A stretch of DNA of 64,000 nt from Bin5 sp965221345 (GCA_965221345.1 CBDCSD010000002.1:3534001-3598000); one strand, 5' to 3'; shown: positions 8,923 through 19,190, counted from the stretch's first letter. The notes: a model not told the origin generated them from the letters alone. Translations and numbers: made by a program.

Positions 8923-9921
8923 CTACGAGGCCTGCCAGTCCAGAATGGTTCCCAACATTCCCAGTTCCCATCGTGCCAGCGTATCGTAGGCCGCTGCTGC
9001 ATTCCTCCAGGCGAAACGATGGGTGCTGAGCGGATCGACCACCAGCCTCCCGCTGGCTAGAAGTCTGAGAGCAGTGTCCTCATCCGCCTGATGAGTCCAC
9101 CAGCCCGGTGCCGAATCCTGCTGCGGCCGCGTGCTCTCATGCGCACCTAGCACCGTCAGTCCTTTTTTGTGAACATCGCGGTAGAAATTCACCGCTTCCG
9201 TATCGCCCCTGGTACTGCCCAGCAAAACCACCCGCCCTCCAAATCGTGCCAGATCGAAGGCGGCGGGGATGGCTTCCGGATGGCCGGTCGCTTCTATGAC
9301 CACAGCCGGGTCTTCACCATCGCACTGTTCATGCAAGGTGGCCTTGAGGCTATCATCCGCCAACAGCGCGGCGTCTATGTCGAGCGCGGCGGCGAACTCA
9401 AGGCGGCGAGCGTCCTTGTCGATAGCGAAAACGGGTAGGCCGCCGTTGAGACGGGCCAACTGTATTGCCAGCAGCCCGATCAGACCGCATCCGATCACCG
9501 CCACCGGCTCACCAAGTTCAATGCGAGTCTTGCGTACGGCCTGCATCGCGATCGATGTTAGCCGGAAAAAGGCTGCCCGCTCGTTAGTCAGCCCATCTGG
9601 AACGTGGTTACAGTTTGACGCAGGCGCGGTCGCATACATGACATGGTTGGCGCGCGAGGCGACCCGATCCCCAACCTCCCAGCCATCCACGCCCGCGCCG
9701 ACCGCGACCACCTCGCCAATGTTGCTATAACCGCTCTCTTGAGGATAGATTGCCTCCGTGTTTGGCAGACCCAAAAGTGAAGCCCGCTCCGTTCCAGGGC
9801 TGAGGAGCGTGACCAGCGCCCGGATCAGCAGTTCACCCGGCCCTGCTGTGGGCATATCGCACTCCCGAACGTCGGCGATTCCCCTCTCGATAAATAAAAC
9901 CTGATAGTTGCGCGTTGACAT
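8923..9921 (-). CDS. MDR-family dehydrogenase lacking the catalytic zinc cysteine
   Basis: A 332-residue medium-chain dehydrogenase. The start ATG is preceded by GGAGGAG. The N-terminal catalytic domain has SPGTERA at the position where zinc enzymes carry the catalytic Cys, a feature of the MDR subgroup close to bacteriochlorophyllide/L-threonine dehydrogenase-like and bi-domain oxidoreductases. The Rossmann fold is clear: GCGLIG at about 165-170 and GGRVVLLG at about 245. It is divergent from the ABC-importer locus and upstream of the membrane-protein gene on the same strand. It is likely an NAD(P)-dependent alcohol or sugar dehydrogenase; the substrate is not assignable. Confidence 0.8.
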   Translation of the reverse strand: MSTRNYQVLFIERGIADVRECDMPTAGPGELLIRALVTLLSPGTERASLLGLPNTEAIYPQESGYSNIGEVVAVGAGVDGWEVGDRVASRANHVMYATAPASNCNHVPDGLTNERAAFFRLTSIAMQAVRKTRIELGEPVAVIGCGLIGLLAIQLARLNGGLPVFAIDKDARRLEFAAALDIDAALLADDSLKATLHEQCDGEDPAVVIEATGHPEAIPAAFDLARFGGRVVLLGSTRGDTEAVNFYRDVHKKGLTVLGAHESTRPQQDSAPGWWTHQADEDTALRLLASGRLVVDPLSTHRFAWRNAAAAYDTLARWELGMLGTILDWQAS

Positions 9922-10402
9922 AAGGCTCCTCCGTGTCTTCGGACCCGTTCTGAAAAGAGAATCAAGTTAAAAAGGTAGACTTTGCTTTGGCTGCGCGCCG
10001 CAATAGTGTAGGGGCGAAAGGTGGCCTTGTCCTGAAAGAAACGGCTGTAAGCAAAAGGGGCACTCCCTCGTTAGTCGTACTCGCCAGTTGGTGACCAAGA
10101 GGCTTCTGATCCAGGCACAACCGCCCTTCCCGGCCGCCGTATAGTTGACTATTTACAAGGCCGGTGGGGTATTCCCACCAGTGAGCCAGTATAACACAGG
10201 ATATAGAGCAGGCGACCACCTACTATCATTGCCCGCTTGGCATAGAGGCAATCTCTACCAGTGCAGTTTGAAACATTGTTGAAGATGTGACGTAGGCGGC
10301 GAAATTTGACACTCGCTTGCCCCTTGTGCGATTTTCGTTCTGTTCCGACAGTCGTATGTATGTCGGATACCTATCCCTTCATCAATTCTCGAGGAGATAC
10401 CT
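9922..10402. other. Divergent intergenic region
   Basis: 481 bases separate the minus-strand dehydrogenase from the plus-strand binding-protein gene, so promoters for both should lie here. A TTGACA at about 10305 (within 'aaatttgacactcgc') is a fair -35 box, but no good -10 follows at the right distance. A 'gtaggggcgaaaggtgg' fragment resembles the dispersed intergenic repeats. GAGGAGA at 10391-10397 is the ribosome site for the next gene. No coding frame looks real. Confidence 0.5.
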
Positions 10403-12048
10403 ATGTACAGAAGCAAATTCCTTAGTCTGGCAATCGTCTTAACATTGGCGCTGCTGGTTGGCTGCGCCGCGCCGGCGGCTGCGCCCGCGGCTGAAAGGCT
10501 CCAGCGGCATCTGCCGCAGAGGACGCCGAAGTCGAGCAGGTGCTTATAGGCGGCTTCGACGTTGGCCCAGGCGGCGATCCACAGGGCGTACTATACAACA
10601 ACGGCGCCGGCAATGTTTGGTTCAGCAAGATGTTTGCGCCCCTGATAATTATGGACCAGACCTTCTCAAACCACACCAGCGAGGCTGCGCTGGCGGTTAG
10701 CTGGGAACCTAACGAGGATGCAACAGTTTGGACCTTCAATCTGCGAGAAGGCGTAAAATGGCATGATGGTGAGGACTTCACTGCCTCGGATCTGAAATGG
10801 ACGGCTGAGTTCGTTGCTGCACCGCAGGCCGCCGTGACCCATTTTGGCATTGGTCAGCCCCAGCAGATTGTAGGTTGGACGGAATACAACGATGGCGAAG
10901 CCGACGAAATAGCTGGTATCCGCGTCGTTGACGATCTGACGCTTGAAATCGAGCTCTCAATACCAAATCCGCGTTTCTACGATTCGGTGCGCGCGTTCTA
11001 CGCTCTGCCCGAGCACGCTATCGATTTCGCGCCGACCGAGATTTTCAGCAGCGATTGGCGGTTCGCCAGTTCGATCGGTACTGGCCCGTTCAAGTTCGAT
11101 TCCTTCGAAAAAGATCAGTTCATGGCACTCGCGCCGAACGAACTGTACTGGGACGGCACTCCCAAGCTGGATCAGCTGGTGAACCGGTACTTCGTTGACG
11201 AGACCGCCGCCGTCCTGGCGCTGGAGAGCGGTGACATCGACTTCACCTACGTCAGCGCCGATGTCGCAAGCCGTTTCGAAGGCAACCCCGATTACCAGAT
11301 CTTCTCAGGCCCGTCGTTTGTCACAAACATGTTCAACTACAACTATCAGAACGACCTGTGGAAAGACAAGCGTATCCGACAGGCCTTCATGTACGGCATT
11401 GACAGGGCATCGATCATCAGCGACGTCTTCAACGGCACAGCGCAGGCCACGCCTTGTCAGGATCCCTATCCCACTTTCTGGCCTGAAGACGCCAACTACT
11501 ACGAATACAATCCCGAAAAGGCCCGTGAACTTCTGGCCGAGGCCGCCGCGGTTGGTGTCACGCTGGATGGTGTCAACCTTGACATCCCCACCTACTACAC
11601 CTCCCAATTGGCGAAAGACATTCTGACTGTAATGCAAGCCAATATGGCCGATGTCGGTGTCAACATCAATCCGACCTTCCTTGACGTTCCTACCTGGCGC
11701 ACCGTCGTGGACGACAACGCCACTGAGTGGAACATCGCCTATCGTGGGGCCGGCGGTGGACCTGCATCCTACAGCTCAATCTGGTACGTGGCAGACAACC
11801 AGTGGGGGCTTGACGATCCACACTACGTTGAATTGTTCGATGCTATGGACGCCTCGCAGACGGCCGACGAGTACCGGGCCGCCCGCACTGCCCTTTGCAA
11901 GTACCAAAACGATGAGGCGACATTCGCTTTCTGGTGGGTCTCCACCCGTTACGGCATCGCTTCCGTGGATATTGAGGACTTCCACTACTTCCCGGCACCT
12001 GGAGGCGGTCCCTACGTTGATCGCTCTCAGAACTGGAATATGAAGTAG
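10403..12048 (+). pseudogene. ABC transporter family 5 substrate-binding lipoprotein, frameshifted
   Basis: This encodes an SBP_bac_5 (oligopeptide/dipeptide/sugar-type) extracellular solute-binding lipoprotein. The ATG at 10403 with GAGGAGA gives a lipoprotein signal ending LLVGC (Cys21) and an Ala/Pro linker, then hits a stop at about 10548. The mature domain is open from about 10495 in the next frame. The two join if one A is restored in the AAA at 10494-10496 (...AAE-K-APAASAAEDAEVEQ...). The mature part looks complete (about 520 residues) and ends NMK-stop. Either a real one-base deletion has killed the gene or this is a homopolymer sequencing error. Genes for two cognate permeases follow, one of them also broken. 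Confidence 0.85.
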
Positions 12049-12059
12049 CAGCGCATCTC

Positions 12060-12101
12060 GGCAGTGCAGAAGGCTTGGCAATTAAGGCCTTCTGCACTGC
12101 C
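12060..12101 (+). promoter_or_regulatory. Intercistronic 15-bp hairpin between binding protein and permease
   Basis: GGCAGTGCAGAAGGC (12060-12074) and its perfect complement (12087-12101) flank a 12-base loop, 12 bases after the binding-protein stop and 45 bases before the permease start. There is no T-run, so it is not a complete intrinsic terminator. Hairpins at this position in ABC operons commonly protect the abundant binding-protein mRNA from 3' decay and lower permease expression; that role is inferred. Confidence 0.7.
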
Positions 12102-12264
12102 GCTCAACAGTCCCCCGGGCCCTATAGAGAATCGCCCCCAACTCCTATGCAATACTTCCTGCGCCGCGTTCTGATCAACATTCCGGTCCTGTTTCTGGTC
12201 ACCATCGTCATTTACCTGTTGATTAATCTGGCTCCGGGCGATCCTGTCGATTTCTTTGTAAATG

Positions 12265-13817
12265 GTAACTACTAAGCCATAGGATAACAGGCCAGGGATC
12301 AGACGGAAAGCAAACGGTAAGCTAATGTGAATCCAATGGTAGATGCGTTAGAATGTATATTATGAGCGACTACGTGGCAGCCGATCGTGAGCAACTGAAG
12401 CGATTAGACCAAGAGAGCCTGATCGAGTTGATCCTGGTTTTGCAGGAGCAATTGGCAGCGCATCAGGTGTTGATCCAGGCATTGCAGGATCAATTGGCGA
12501 AAGACAGTCGCAACAGCGGCAAGCCGCCGAGCAGCGACGGTCTGAAGAAGCGCAGAAGCCAGAGTCTGCGTCAGTCTGGCAAGCGTCCGCGCGGGGGGCA
12601 ACCTGGTCACAAAGGCCAGACTTTGACGCAAGTGGAAGAACCGCAGCATGTCATCCGCCATGCGCTGCCGGGTTGCCCGCACTGCCAAACAGAGTTGAAG
12701 GCGGTGGCTGCCGTGGGCCAGGTGAAACGGCAGGTGTTCGATATTCCGCCGCTGGGCATCGAAGTGACCGAGCATCAGGCAGAGGTCAAGCAGTGTCCTG
12801 GCTGTGGCGTGCGCGTGCAGGCTGCCTTTCCGGCCGGCGTGAGCCAACCGACCCAATATGGTCCGCGTCTGAAAGCGCAAGCCTGCTATCTGCACAACTA
12901 TCAGTTGATACCGCTGGCGCGCACGACCGAGTTGCTGACCGATTTCTACGGACACGCGCCCTCGGAGGCGGTCCTCATCGCCGACAACCGCCAACTGGTC
13001 ACCCGCACCCAAGCGAGTCGGGCGCACATCCAACAACAACTCCTCGCCGCCCCTGTTGTCCATTTCGATGAGAGCGGCTTGCGTGTCGAGGGCCGGTTGC
13101 AGTGGCTGCACGTGGCCAGCACAGCCATGCTGACCCACTACCATGTCCATGACAGACGGGGGCATGTCGGCATGCGAGCCGGCGGCATCTTGTCCAGCTA
13201 TCCAGGTGTCGCGGTCCATGACCACTGGGCCTCCTACCTCCAGTTTCCCGACTGCCAGCACGCATTCTGCAACGTCCATCATCTGCGCGAACTGCGCTTT
13301 ATTCACGAGCAATACGACCAAGCATGGGCTGAAGAGATGGCCCGCTTGTTGCACACCATCAAGGCCGCAGTCGCATCGACCGCGGAAGCGTACACTGCCT
13401 TGCCCCCAGAGCGCTTGACCGACTACGCGGCCGCGTACGATGCGCTCATTGCCCAAGGACTCGCGGCCAACCCGCCCCCCGCACAGACCCACCCCAGACC
13501 GCGCGGCCGCCCCAAACAATCGCCTCCAAAAAACTTGCTCGACCGCCTGCTCAAACATAAATCTGGCGTCTTGGCCTTTATGTATGACTTCCGCATCCCC
13601 TTTGACAACAACCAGGCCGAGCGCGATGTGCGCATGATCAAGGTGCAACAGAAAGTCTCTGGCGCCTTCCGCACACTAGAGGGCGCCGATACCTTCTGCG
13701 CCATCCGTTCCTATATCTCAACCGCTCGCAAACACGGCCTCAATGCCATTGATGCCATCTACAACGCATTCCTTGACCAACCCTTCATCCCTTCTACAAA
13801 TCAGGCTTAGTAGTTAC
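12265..13817 (+). mobile_element. Complete IS66-family element (single-ORF type) with 14-bp inverted repeats and 8-bp target duplication
   Basis: The 1553-bp element has perfect 14-bp terminal inverted repeats: gtaactactaagcc at 12265-12278 and its complement at 13804-13817. The flanking target duplication TGTAAATG is perfect (12257-12264 and 13818-13825); 8 bp is characteristic of IS66. It carries only a TnpC-type transposase, as in the ISBst12-like subgroup, without tnpA/tnpB. The intact ORF, repeats and duplication indicate a recent insertion. The target is the 5' part of an ABC permease gene. Confidence 0.95.
12353..13810 (+). CDS. IS66 family transposase (TnpC)
   Basis: A 485-residue transposase with the IS66 layout: N-terminal leucine-zipper-like helix (about 15-55), NSGKPPSSDG and a basic RGGQPGHKG linker, a Cys-rich zinc ribbon (CPHC at about 105 and CPGC at about 145), then the DDE domain. 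The catalytic acidic residues sit in HFDESG (about 237), VHDHW (about 288) and the NNQAERDVR motif near 423. The C-terminal tail covers a YISTARKHG segment. ATGs at 12353 and 12362 are both possible. The stop lies inside the right inverted repeat, so the element is compact. Confidence 0.93.
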   Translation: MYIMSDYVAADREQLKRLDQESLIELILVLQEQLAAHQVLIQALQDQLAKDSRNSGKPPSSDGLKKRRSQSLRQSGKRPRGGQPGHKGQTLTQVEEPQHVIRHALPGCPHCQTELKAVAAVGQVKRQVFDIPPLGIEVTEHQAEVKQCPGCGVRVQAAFPAGVSQPTQYGPRLKAQACYLHNYQLIPLARTTELLTDFYGHAPSEAVLIADNRQLVTRTQASRAHIQQQLLAAPVVHFDESGLRVEGRLQWLHVASTAMLTHYHVHDRRGHVGMRAGGILSSYPGVAVHDHWASYLQFPDCQHAFCNVHHLRELRFIHEQYDQAWAEEMARLLHTIKAAVASTAEAYTALPPERLTDYAAAYDALIAQGLAANPPPAQTHPRPRGRPKQSPPKNLLDRLLKHKSGVLAFMYDFRIPFDNNQAERDVRMIKVQQKVSGAFRTLEGADTFCAIRSYISTARKHGLNAIDAIYNAFLDQPFIPSTNQA

Positions 13818-14746
13818 TGTAAATGAAGAAATCGGAATCACAAAGGAGGACCTGGACTTCGTGCGCGAGCGCTATGGGCTCGACGACCCGATTCCGGTTC
13901 GCTACGTCAATTGGCTGGGACAGGTAGTTCAAGGCGACCTCGGTTTTCGCTTCAAGAATGGGGACGACGTAGCAGAAGTGCTTGCCGTTCGCTTGAGACG
14001 TACCTTCTTGCTCATGGGTACCGCCTTGGGAATTGGCATCGCTGTCGGAGTAACGCTTGGCATCTTTATCGGCTTGCGGCAGTACTCCTTCTGGGACTTC
14101 ACGTTTACCGGTCTTTCTTTCGTGGGCATTTCGATGCCAGCATTCATTGCCGGCATTTTTGGCCTCTACATCTTTTCGGTCAAGCTGGGCTGGTTTCCCT
14201 CCGGGGGCATGCGCACTATCGGCAAGCCGGAATCGCTCTTCGATCTGCTTTACCACTTGGCGCTGCCGGCAGGAACGCTCGCAATCTTTAATTTGGCGAC
14301 CTTCATGCGCTATACCCGCTTCAGCATGCTTGAGGTAAAGGGAGAGGACTTTGTACGCACTGCCAATGCAAAGGGGCTGAAGCCGCCTACTGTGACATGG
14401 CGCCACGTATTTCGCAACGCGCTCCTCCCTGTCGTTACAGTAGTAGGCCTGAGTTTGCCTGCCTTGGTTGCCGGCGCACTCTTCACGGAGACAATCTATA
14501 GTTGGCCCGGCATGGGGGCGCTATTGGTCGATGCGGTTGCCGCGCGGGACTATCCTATTGTAATGGGAATCATGTTGGTGACGGCATTGGTCGTCTTGGC
14601 CGCCAATCTCATTACAGACCTGGCTTATGCTGTCGCCGACCCAAGAATCCGCTACGAGTAGGCCGGTGCATGGGCTGGAGCGGAACCGGAGTCAATCATA
14701 GCAGAAACGAATCTCTTTTCGTTGCGCGGAATGTAGAATCTCAGAA

Positions 14747-15631
14747 ATGTCAGTTAACATTGGTAAACGCAGAGTACACTCCCAGTCCCCAACTGCCCAG
14801 GCTTGGTTGCGGTTTCGTCGTCATCCACTTGCCCTGGCTGGACTAATCCTTTTTGCATTAGTACTTCTGGCGACTCTCGCGGCCCCCCTGATTGCACGCT
14901 ACGGCTACGCAGCCCTCAATTTGTCTGAAAAATTTCAGTCGCCTAGTCTGGAACACTTTCTGGGCACCGATCGGGTGGGGCGCGACATCTGGAGCCGCAC
15001 ATTGTACGGAGGCCGCGTCTCACTGGCCGTCGGCTTTGCAGCGGCCTCGATATCAACCGTCATTGGCGTCATTCTTGGCTCGGTTTCCGGCTTTTATCGA
15101 GGCAAGGCTGACCAGATCATAATGCGGTTTACCGACGTAGTGATGACTTTCCCTCGCGTTGTAATCATCCTGACGGCAGCTATCTACTTGGGACAGAGCA
15201 TCGCCAGCGTCATTTTCTTGATTGGAATCTTCAGTTGGCCCGGTCTCACTCGCTTGGTGCGGGGACAAGTACTCTCTCTGAGGGAACAGCCGTTTGTGTT
15301 GGCTTCGCGCTCATTGGGCTCAGGCAACCGGCGTATTATAGTCACCCATGTGCTTCCAAACGTAATTGCCCCCTTGCTCGCGTCAGTGACGTTCGCGGTC
15401 AACGGAGCCATACTTCTTGAAGCAGGGTTGAGCTTCCTCGGCGTCGGCATACCTCTTCCAACGCCAAGTTGGGGAAACATGCTGGAAACCGCCCGCAGCC
15501 TCGACGTGCTCCAGGACGGCCCCTGGATATGGGTTCCTCCGGCAGTAATGATCCTGCTGACTGTCCTGAGCATAAACTTCATCGGCGACGGCCTGCGTGA
15601 TGCCATCGACCCCAGGTATCAGCAGGGCTGA
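14747..15631 (+). CDS. ABC transporter permease (DppC/OppC-like)
   Basis: A 294-residue inner-membrane permease of the oligopeptide/nickel type. The N-terminal cytoplasmic tail ending in AWLRFRRHPLALAG is the OppC_N signature, followed by the first helix, a periplasmic segment containing FLGTDRVGRDIWSR, and five more helices. The EAA loop is LREQPFVLASRSLGSGNRR, which contacts the ATPase. It is 85 bases downstream of the broken first permease. Both partners encoded upstream are damaged and no ATPase genes follow, so this protein is probably non-functional in place unless it works with subunits encoded elsewhere. Confidence 0.9.
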   Translation: MSVNIGKRRVHSQSPTAQAWLRFRRHPLALAGLILFALVLLATLAAPLIARYGYAALNLSEKFQSPSLEHFLGTDRVGRDIWSRTLYGGRVSLAVGFAAASISTVIGVILGSVSGFYRGKADQIIMRFTDVVMTFPRVVIILTAAIYLGQSIASVIFLIGIFSWPGLTRLVRGQVLSLREQPFVLASRSLGSGNRRIIVTHVLPNVIAPLLASVTFAVNGAILLEAGLSFLGVGIPLPTPSWGNMLETARSLDVLQDGPWIWVPPAVMILLTVLSINFIGDGLRDAIDPRYQQG

Positions 15632-15769
15632 CAGGAACGATCAAGACCCGAGTAAGAGCCTGACATCCTGACACTGCTGAATTCAGTTCCCAAGTTTCTG
15701 ACTGAGTCTGAAGTGTGAATCGTCTCCTGAAGCCGGCCGGTTGCCCCCAGCGCTCTCGTGCCCGGGCTG

Positions 15770-18070
15770 TTAAGGCAAGACCTCTATGGAACCAATCTCC
15801 AGGCGAGGGCTGCTGCCGTTCACAGGCACAATTGGTTCATTGACTTGCTCAGGGTAATACAGACCGGCGACGAGCCGGTAACTCCCAGGCGGCAACGAGT
15901 CCGGTATTTTAATGTTATGGGTTGAGTGTAGGATCTGGCCCGCCATCCAACTCTGATAGGGCGTGTTCACTCCCCCAGGCGGGATATCGTGCTGGCTTAG
16001 CCCGACCCCCGCCTCGTCAACCAGGTGCACAAATGCTCTCACCGGCTCTCCAGAGCCTTTGACAAACCATGTCAAGTGGACAGGAGCTACATCTCCCGCG
16101 CGCAGTGGTGGTATCGAGCGTACACCTTCCAGCCGGACGTTTCCATAGTCAGCTCCTATCGCCGAAAAGTCCCAAGTACGAGTAGTGATGCCAGAGGCCG
16201 CCAGTACCATTAGGGCCCCCGCGGCTAGCCAAGCGACAGGGAGCCAGACTTGCCGCACAAGCGTCAGTCCAACTCCTCTCCCACTGCCGAGAAAACCCAG
16301 TCCATTCATTGCTTGGCTCAGCAGCATGAACACCGCGACCCAACCCGCAGCCGTTACAAGCCGACCCAACCATACCGCCGTTGAAGTCCCCCAGGCAATC
16401 TCGACAGTATGGGCGCCCGGCGGAATCAAAACACTTGCGAGGCCGAGTCCGGACGCCGGCTCGGCATCTACTTCAATTCCGTCCATGGAAATCCGCCAGG
16501 GTGGGAAGTAGAACTGATGGAAGAGTAGTCGAAACGTCTGATCTGTCGTCACCAGGTATTGCTGTTGAAGTAGGCCTGTCCTCGTTGGCGTCACGGCAAT
16601 GGAGCTGATCGGATCTGGAACTGGAAGTTCTTCCCACGGTTTTCGCCCAGCGTTGACGGCATCTACCATTGGAGTCGCGGACCAGATTGGCAGGAGGTGT
16701 TGGGCCCAAGTGCTTATTGACGATTTCCAAAGCAAGTCCTCAAATGAGTCAGACCAGTGTGCCACATTTGGTGCTTCTTCACTCGTCGTATATTTGAGGC
16801 CAAACGATGCGTAAGCGAACAGGTAGACCGAAATGAGAAGGCTCAATAGAGGCACCACAGTCGCCCAGGATCGACCGTTTCTACGCAGTGACTCAATTGA
16901 CGCCGCCAGCAGGAGAGCAACGCCAAGAGCCGCAAAGATCTGCCACCGCCAGGGGAACTGGACTTGGTCAAAAAAAAGTTCGCTGCGAGTCCACAACCAT
17001 CTGCTTGTATCCGTCATTACCCAAACGAGGCCAAGGGTTAACGGAATCGTCACCTGCGTGAAAATGCGCAACTTGCGGGACTTTGTTGTCAAGACCGCCG
17101 CCAGTGCAGCCAGGGCAATCGGAATAACGTAGACCGGCAGCCTGGGTCGATCATTCGGATAGCTGTAGGAATAAAAAACTTTGAAATCAAACAACTCACT
17201 CCACGTCAAGAAATGGCTCATGCCTATTCCTGTGAACAGTCGATGTCCATTCATTACCCAGCCTAGTTCCAGCAGTGCTGGAAGCACGTACCATGCGGTC
17301 AGGACGATGCCAATTGCAACTGGGGCAATGCTGCTCACAATAATGCGAAGAACACTGGAATGCTCCTTGTGTTGATATACGATGAACACCATGAGTACGG
17401 CCCCAAGCAGGAGGACCCCCATGAGCGCTGTCAAATTGTGGGTTATAATCAACCCTGCCCAAGCCAGGCCGGTAATTGCCACCTTTAAGGGAATCGAGGG
17501 CCCATCCGAAGCCTTCCGGTCCACACTTGCGGTCTGTAGAGTGTAGAAAGCGATAGGCGGCAGCCAGATAAAGGCGCTGAATTCTGGAAATGCACCCCTT
17601 ATAAAGAAATCGTAGATTCGATAAGGAAAAAATTGAAAGCAGATAACGCTGACCATTGCCGGCCAGACCGTTACGAATAAGCGGGATAGCCGAAACATCC
17701 ACCATGCCGAAATCCCGAATCCCAGAGATAGCGCGATGCGGATACTCAGAATCAAGTCGAGCCCGGCTGCATGCAACAGTGCAGGTGGATAGTAGAAGCC
17801 AGGCGAATAATAATTGAGGACTGGAGTGCCATAGCCAAACATGTGGTCGGGGAACCAGCGCGGAAAGATCACTCCTACTCGCAACGCGCCAGTCAAGGAC
17901 TCGATCCGTCGAATATGGGTTATTCCATCGTGGGTGTCGACGGGCCAGACGGCCGTCATTTCAAAAAGGGCAAGACCAGAGAAGACTGCAAGCAACAGCG
18001 GGGCGATTCGGTCTTGAATATCCGTCTCTTCCTTGATTCGACTGACGAATTTGCCGCTGGCTACATCCAT
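15770..18070 (-). CDS. Large GT-C-like membrane protein (6-pyruvoyl-tetrahydropterin synthase-related domain)
   Basis: A 766-residue protein with about 12-13 membrane helices in the first 600 residues. A loop with DTHDGITHIRR (about 45) supplies an acidic pair before a region rich in Pro and Tyr (YGTPVLNYYSPGFYYP), as in the PTPS_related/GT-C family of polyprenol-sugar-using glycosyltransferases. After the last helices (about 575-635) a soluble beta-sandwich runs to the end and contains HLVDEAG and LPPGSYRLVAGLYYPE, a module also seen in the remnant at 23353-23799. The role is probably extracytoplasmic glycan or lipid-linked sugar transfer; the catalytic assignment is inference. No partner genes are adjacent. 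Confidence 0.7.
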   Translation of the reverse strand: MDVASGKFVSRIKEETDIQDRIAPLLLAVFSGLALFEMTAVWPVDTHDGITHIRRIESLTGALRVGVIFPRWFPDHMFGYGTPVLNYYSPGFYYPPALLHAAGLDLILSIRIALSLGFGISAWWMFRLSRLFVTVWPAMVSVICFQFFPYRIYDFFIRGAFPEFSAFIWLPPIAFYTLQTASVDRKASDGPSIPLKVAITGLAWAGLIITHNLTALMGVLLLGAVLMVFIVYQHKEHSSVLRIIVSSIAPVAIGIVLTAWYVLPALLELGWVMNGHRLFTGIGMSHFLTWSELFDFKVFYSYSYPNDRPRLPVYVIPIALAALAAVLTTKSRKLRIFTQVTIPLTLGLVWVMTDTSRWLWTRSELFFDQVQFPWRWQIFAALGVALLLAASIESLRRNGRSWATVVPLLSLLISVYLFAYASFGLKYTTSEEAPNVAHWSDSFEDLLWKSSISTWAQHLLPIWSATPMVDAVNAGRKPWEELPVPDPISSIAVTPTRTGLLQQQYLVTTDQTFRLLFHQFYFPPWRISMDGIEVDAEPASGLGLASVLIPPGAHTVEIAWGTSTAVWLGRLVTAAGWVAVFMLLSQAMNGLGFLGSGRGVGLTLVRQVWLPVAWLAAGALMVLAASGITTRTWDFSAIGADYGNVRLEGVRSIPPLRAGDVAPVHLTWFVKGSGEPVRAFVHLVDEAGVGLSQHDIPPGGVNTPYQSWMAGQILHSTHNIKIPDSLPPGSYRLVAGLYYPEQVNEPIVPVNGSSPRLEIGSIEVLP

Positions 18071-18361
18071 CTGTACTGAGATTCTCTTTGTCTCATTTTC
18101 TTTTGCATACAGCAGACCGAATCTGGCGTCGCAACCCCCTTAGGAGGCAAGAGCAGCAAACTGAAGGTGCATTGAAAGGACTAGGGAAGTGTAATGGACC
18201 GATTCAGTTTCCCCGAATTTCGGTTGGCAGACTTGGGCATTCTCGTGTCACACTTCCTTGGACTGCTCACTAAACTCGGGCTGTGCGGCATCGGCCGCCA
18301 CTTTGCAAGCGACTGCACTGGCGGGCGCCTCCTATTACCTGGAGATCAAAGGAAAGTTACG

Positions 18362-19078
18362 TCACTGTATTCCAAGGCGAACAGCGAGGTCGTTGAAATC
18401 CTTGGCCACTACGTCAACAGAAGGATCTGGAGCAAGATCTGAGGTCTGTTCAGGCCCATGCTCCCGAGGCCGATGGACAAACGCGGTCCTGAAACCGATA
18501 GCCTTCGAGGCCAGCAGGTCTCCGTTGTGGGCTGCCACCATCATCACTTGGCTGGGTTCCAACCCCAATAGCGCGGCCGCAGCCTGGTACACTTCCGGGT
18601 CCGGCTTGTAATGCTTGGCCAGCTCTGCCGAAAGGACACAGTCCCAACACAGCCCTCCGTGCCGGGCCATGTTGACCAGCAGGGCCACATTTCCATTGGA
18701 CAACGACGCAACGATGGCGTGCTGACGCAGGCGCGAAAGACCTGAGGCAACATCCGGCCACGGGTTTAGCCGGTGCCAAACTCTGTTTAGCTCCTGTGTG
18801 TCGGCCTCAGACAATCCGGAAATCCGGTGGCTCTTCAAGAGATCATCCAGGATCAAGCGGTGGAGTGCATCGATGTTCATCCAGGGAAGCTCTCCAGTGC
18901 GAACGCGGTGCATGGCCGGTCCATACCCACCACGCCAGTTGTCGGCAAACTGTGGCCAGTCCACTTCCACACCTTTAGCGGCCCAGACATCCTCTCCTTC
19001 TTTTATTATCGAGCCGCGCCAGTCAACCACCGTGCCGAAAACGTCGAAAGTCAATGCCTTGATTTCAGAGAAATTCAT
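18362..19078 (-). CDS. HAD-superfamily haloacid dehalogenase type II
   Basis: A 238-residue (S)-2-haloacid dehalogenase-like hydrolase. The nucleophile is Asp12 in FDVFGT. Ser127-Asn128 in SLSNGN, Lys158 in YKPDPEVY and Asp187 in VAAHNGDLLA match motifs II-IV, and the VAAHxxDL form is typical of true 2-haloacid dehalogenases rather than generic phosphatases. The start ATG follows GGAGAG. It is the last gene of a minus-strand group (MDR, epimerase, enolase-family dehydratase, DJ-1) that looks like an acid-sugar or xenobiotic catabolic set. It could hydrolyse a 2-halo acid or a phosphate ester. Confidence 0.85.
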   Translation of the reverse strand: MNFSEIKALTFDVFGTVVDWRGSIIKEGEDVWAAKGVEVDWPQFADNWRGGYGPAMHRVRTGELPWMNIDALHRLILDDLLKSHRISGLSEADTQELNRVWHRLNPWPDVASGLSRLRQHAIVASLSNGNVALLVNMARHGGLCWDCVLSAELAKHYKPDPEVYQAAAALLGLEPSQVMMVAAHNGDLLASKAIGFRTAFVHRPREHGPEQTSDLAPDPSVDVVAKDFNDLAVRLGIQ

Positions 19079-19190
19079 AGTCTCTCCAATGCCTCGTTTT
19101 GTGGGGCAAGCCTTTATATGATTGCACTCGCTGTCAGTACCTCAAAAGAACTGAGCAACCTGTCCCCTTCGCGACCAGCGGCGTCTGCCG

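Larger units (their letters stand above)
12147..14661 (+). pseudogene. ABC transporter permease (DppB/OppB-like), split by an IS66-type insertion
   Basis: The first 39 codons (12147-12264, MQYFLRRVLINIP..., first membrane segment, APGDPVD) and the remainder (13826-14661) join exactly in frame once the IS and one copy of its 8-bp target duplication are removed. The product is 317 residues, a full-length BPD_transp_1 permease with six membrane segments and an EAA loop (EDFVRTANAKGLKP then ALLPV). The joined region reads VNEEIGITKEDLDFVRERYG, typical of this family. Because the IS restores no start or frame, the permease is inactive here unless the 3' part is translated from an internal start such as GTG 13861, which would lack the first membrane helix. 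Confidence 0.93.

Noticed and set aside
10300..10340. Promoter of the binding-protein gene with TTGACA -35
   Set aside because: No acceptable -10 at 16-18 bases; kept only as a remark in the intergenic entry.
12404..13648. Minus-strand frame of 414 residues inside the IS66 transposase
   Set aside because: Shadow of the transposase; no ribosome site and no known domain.
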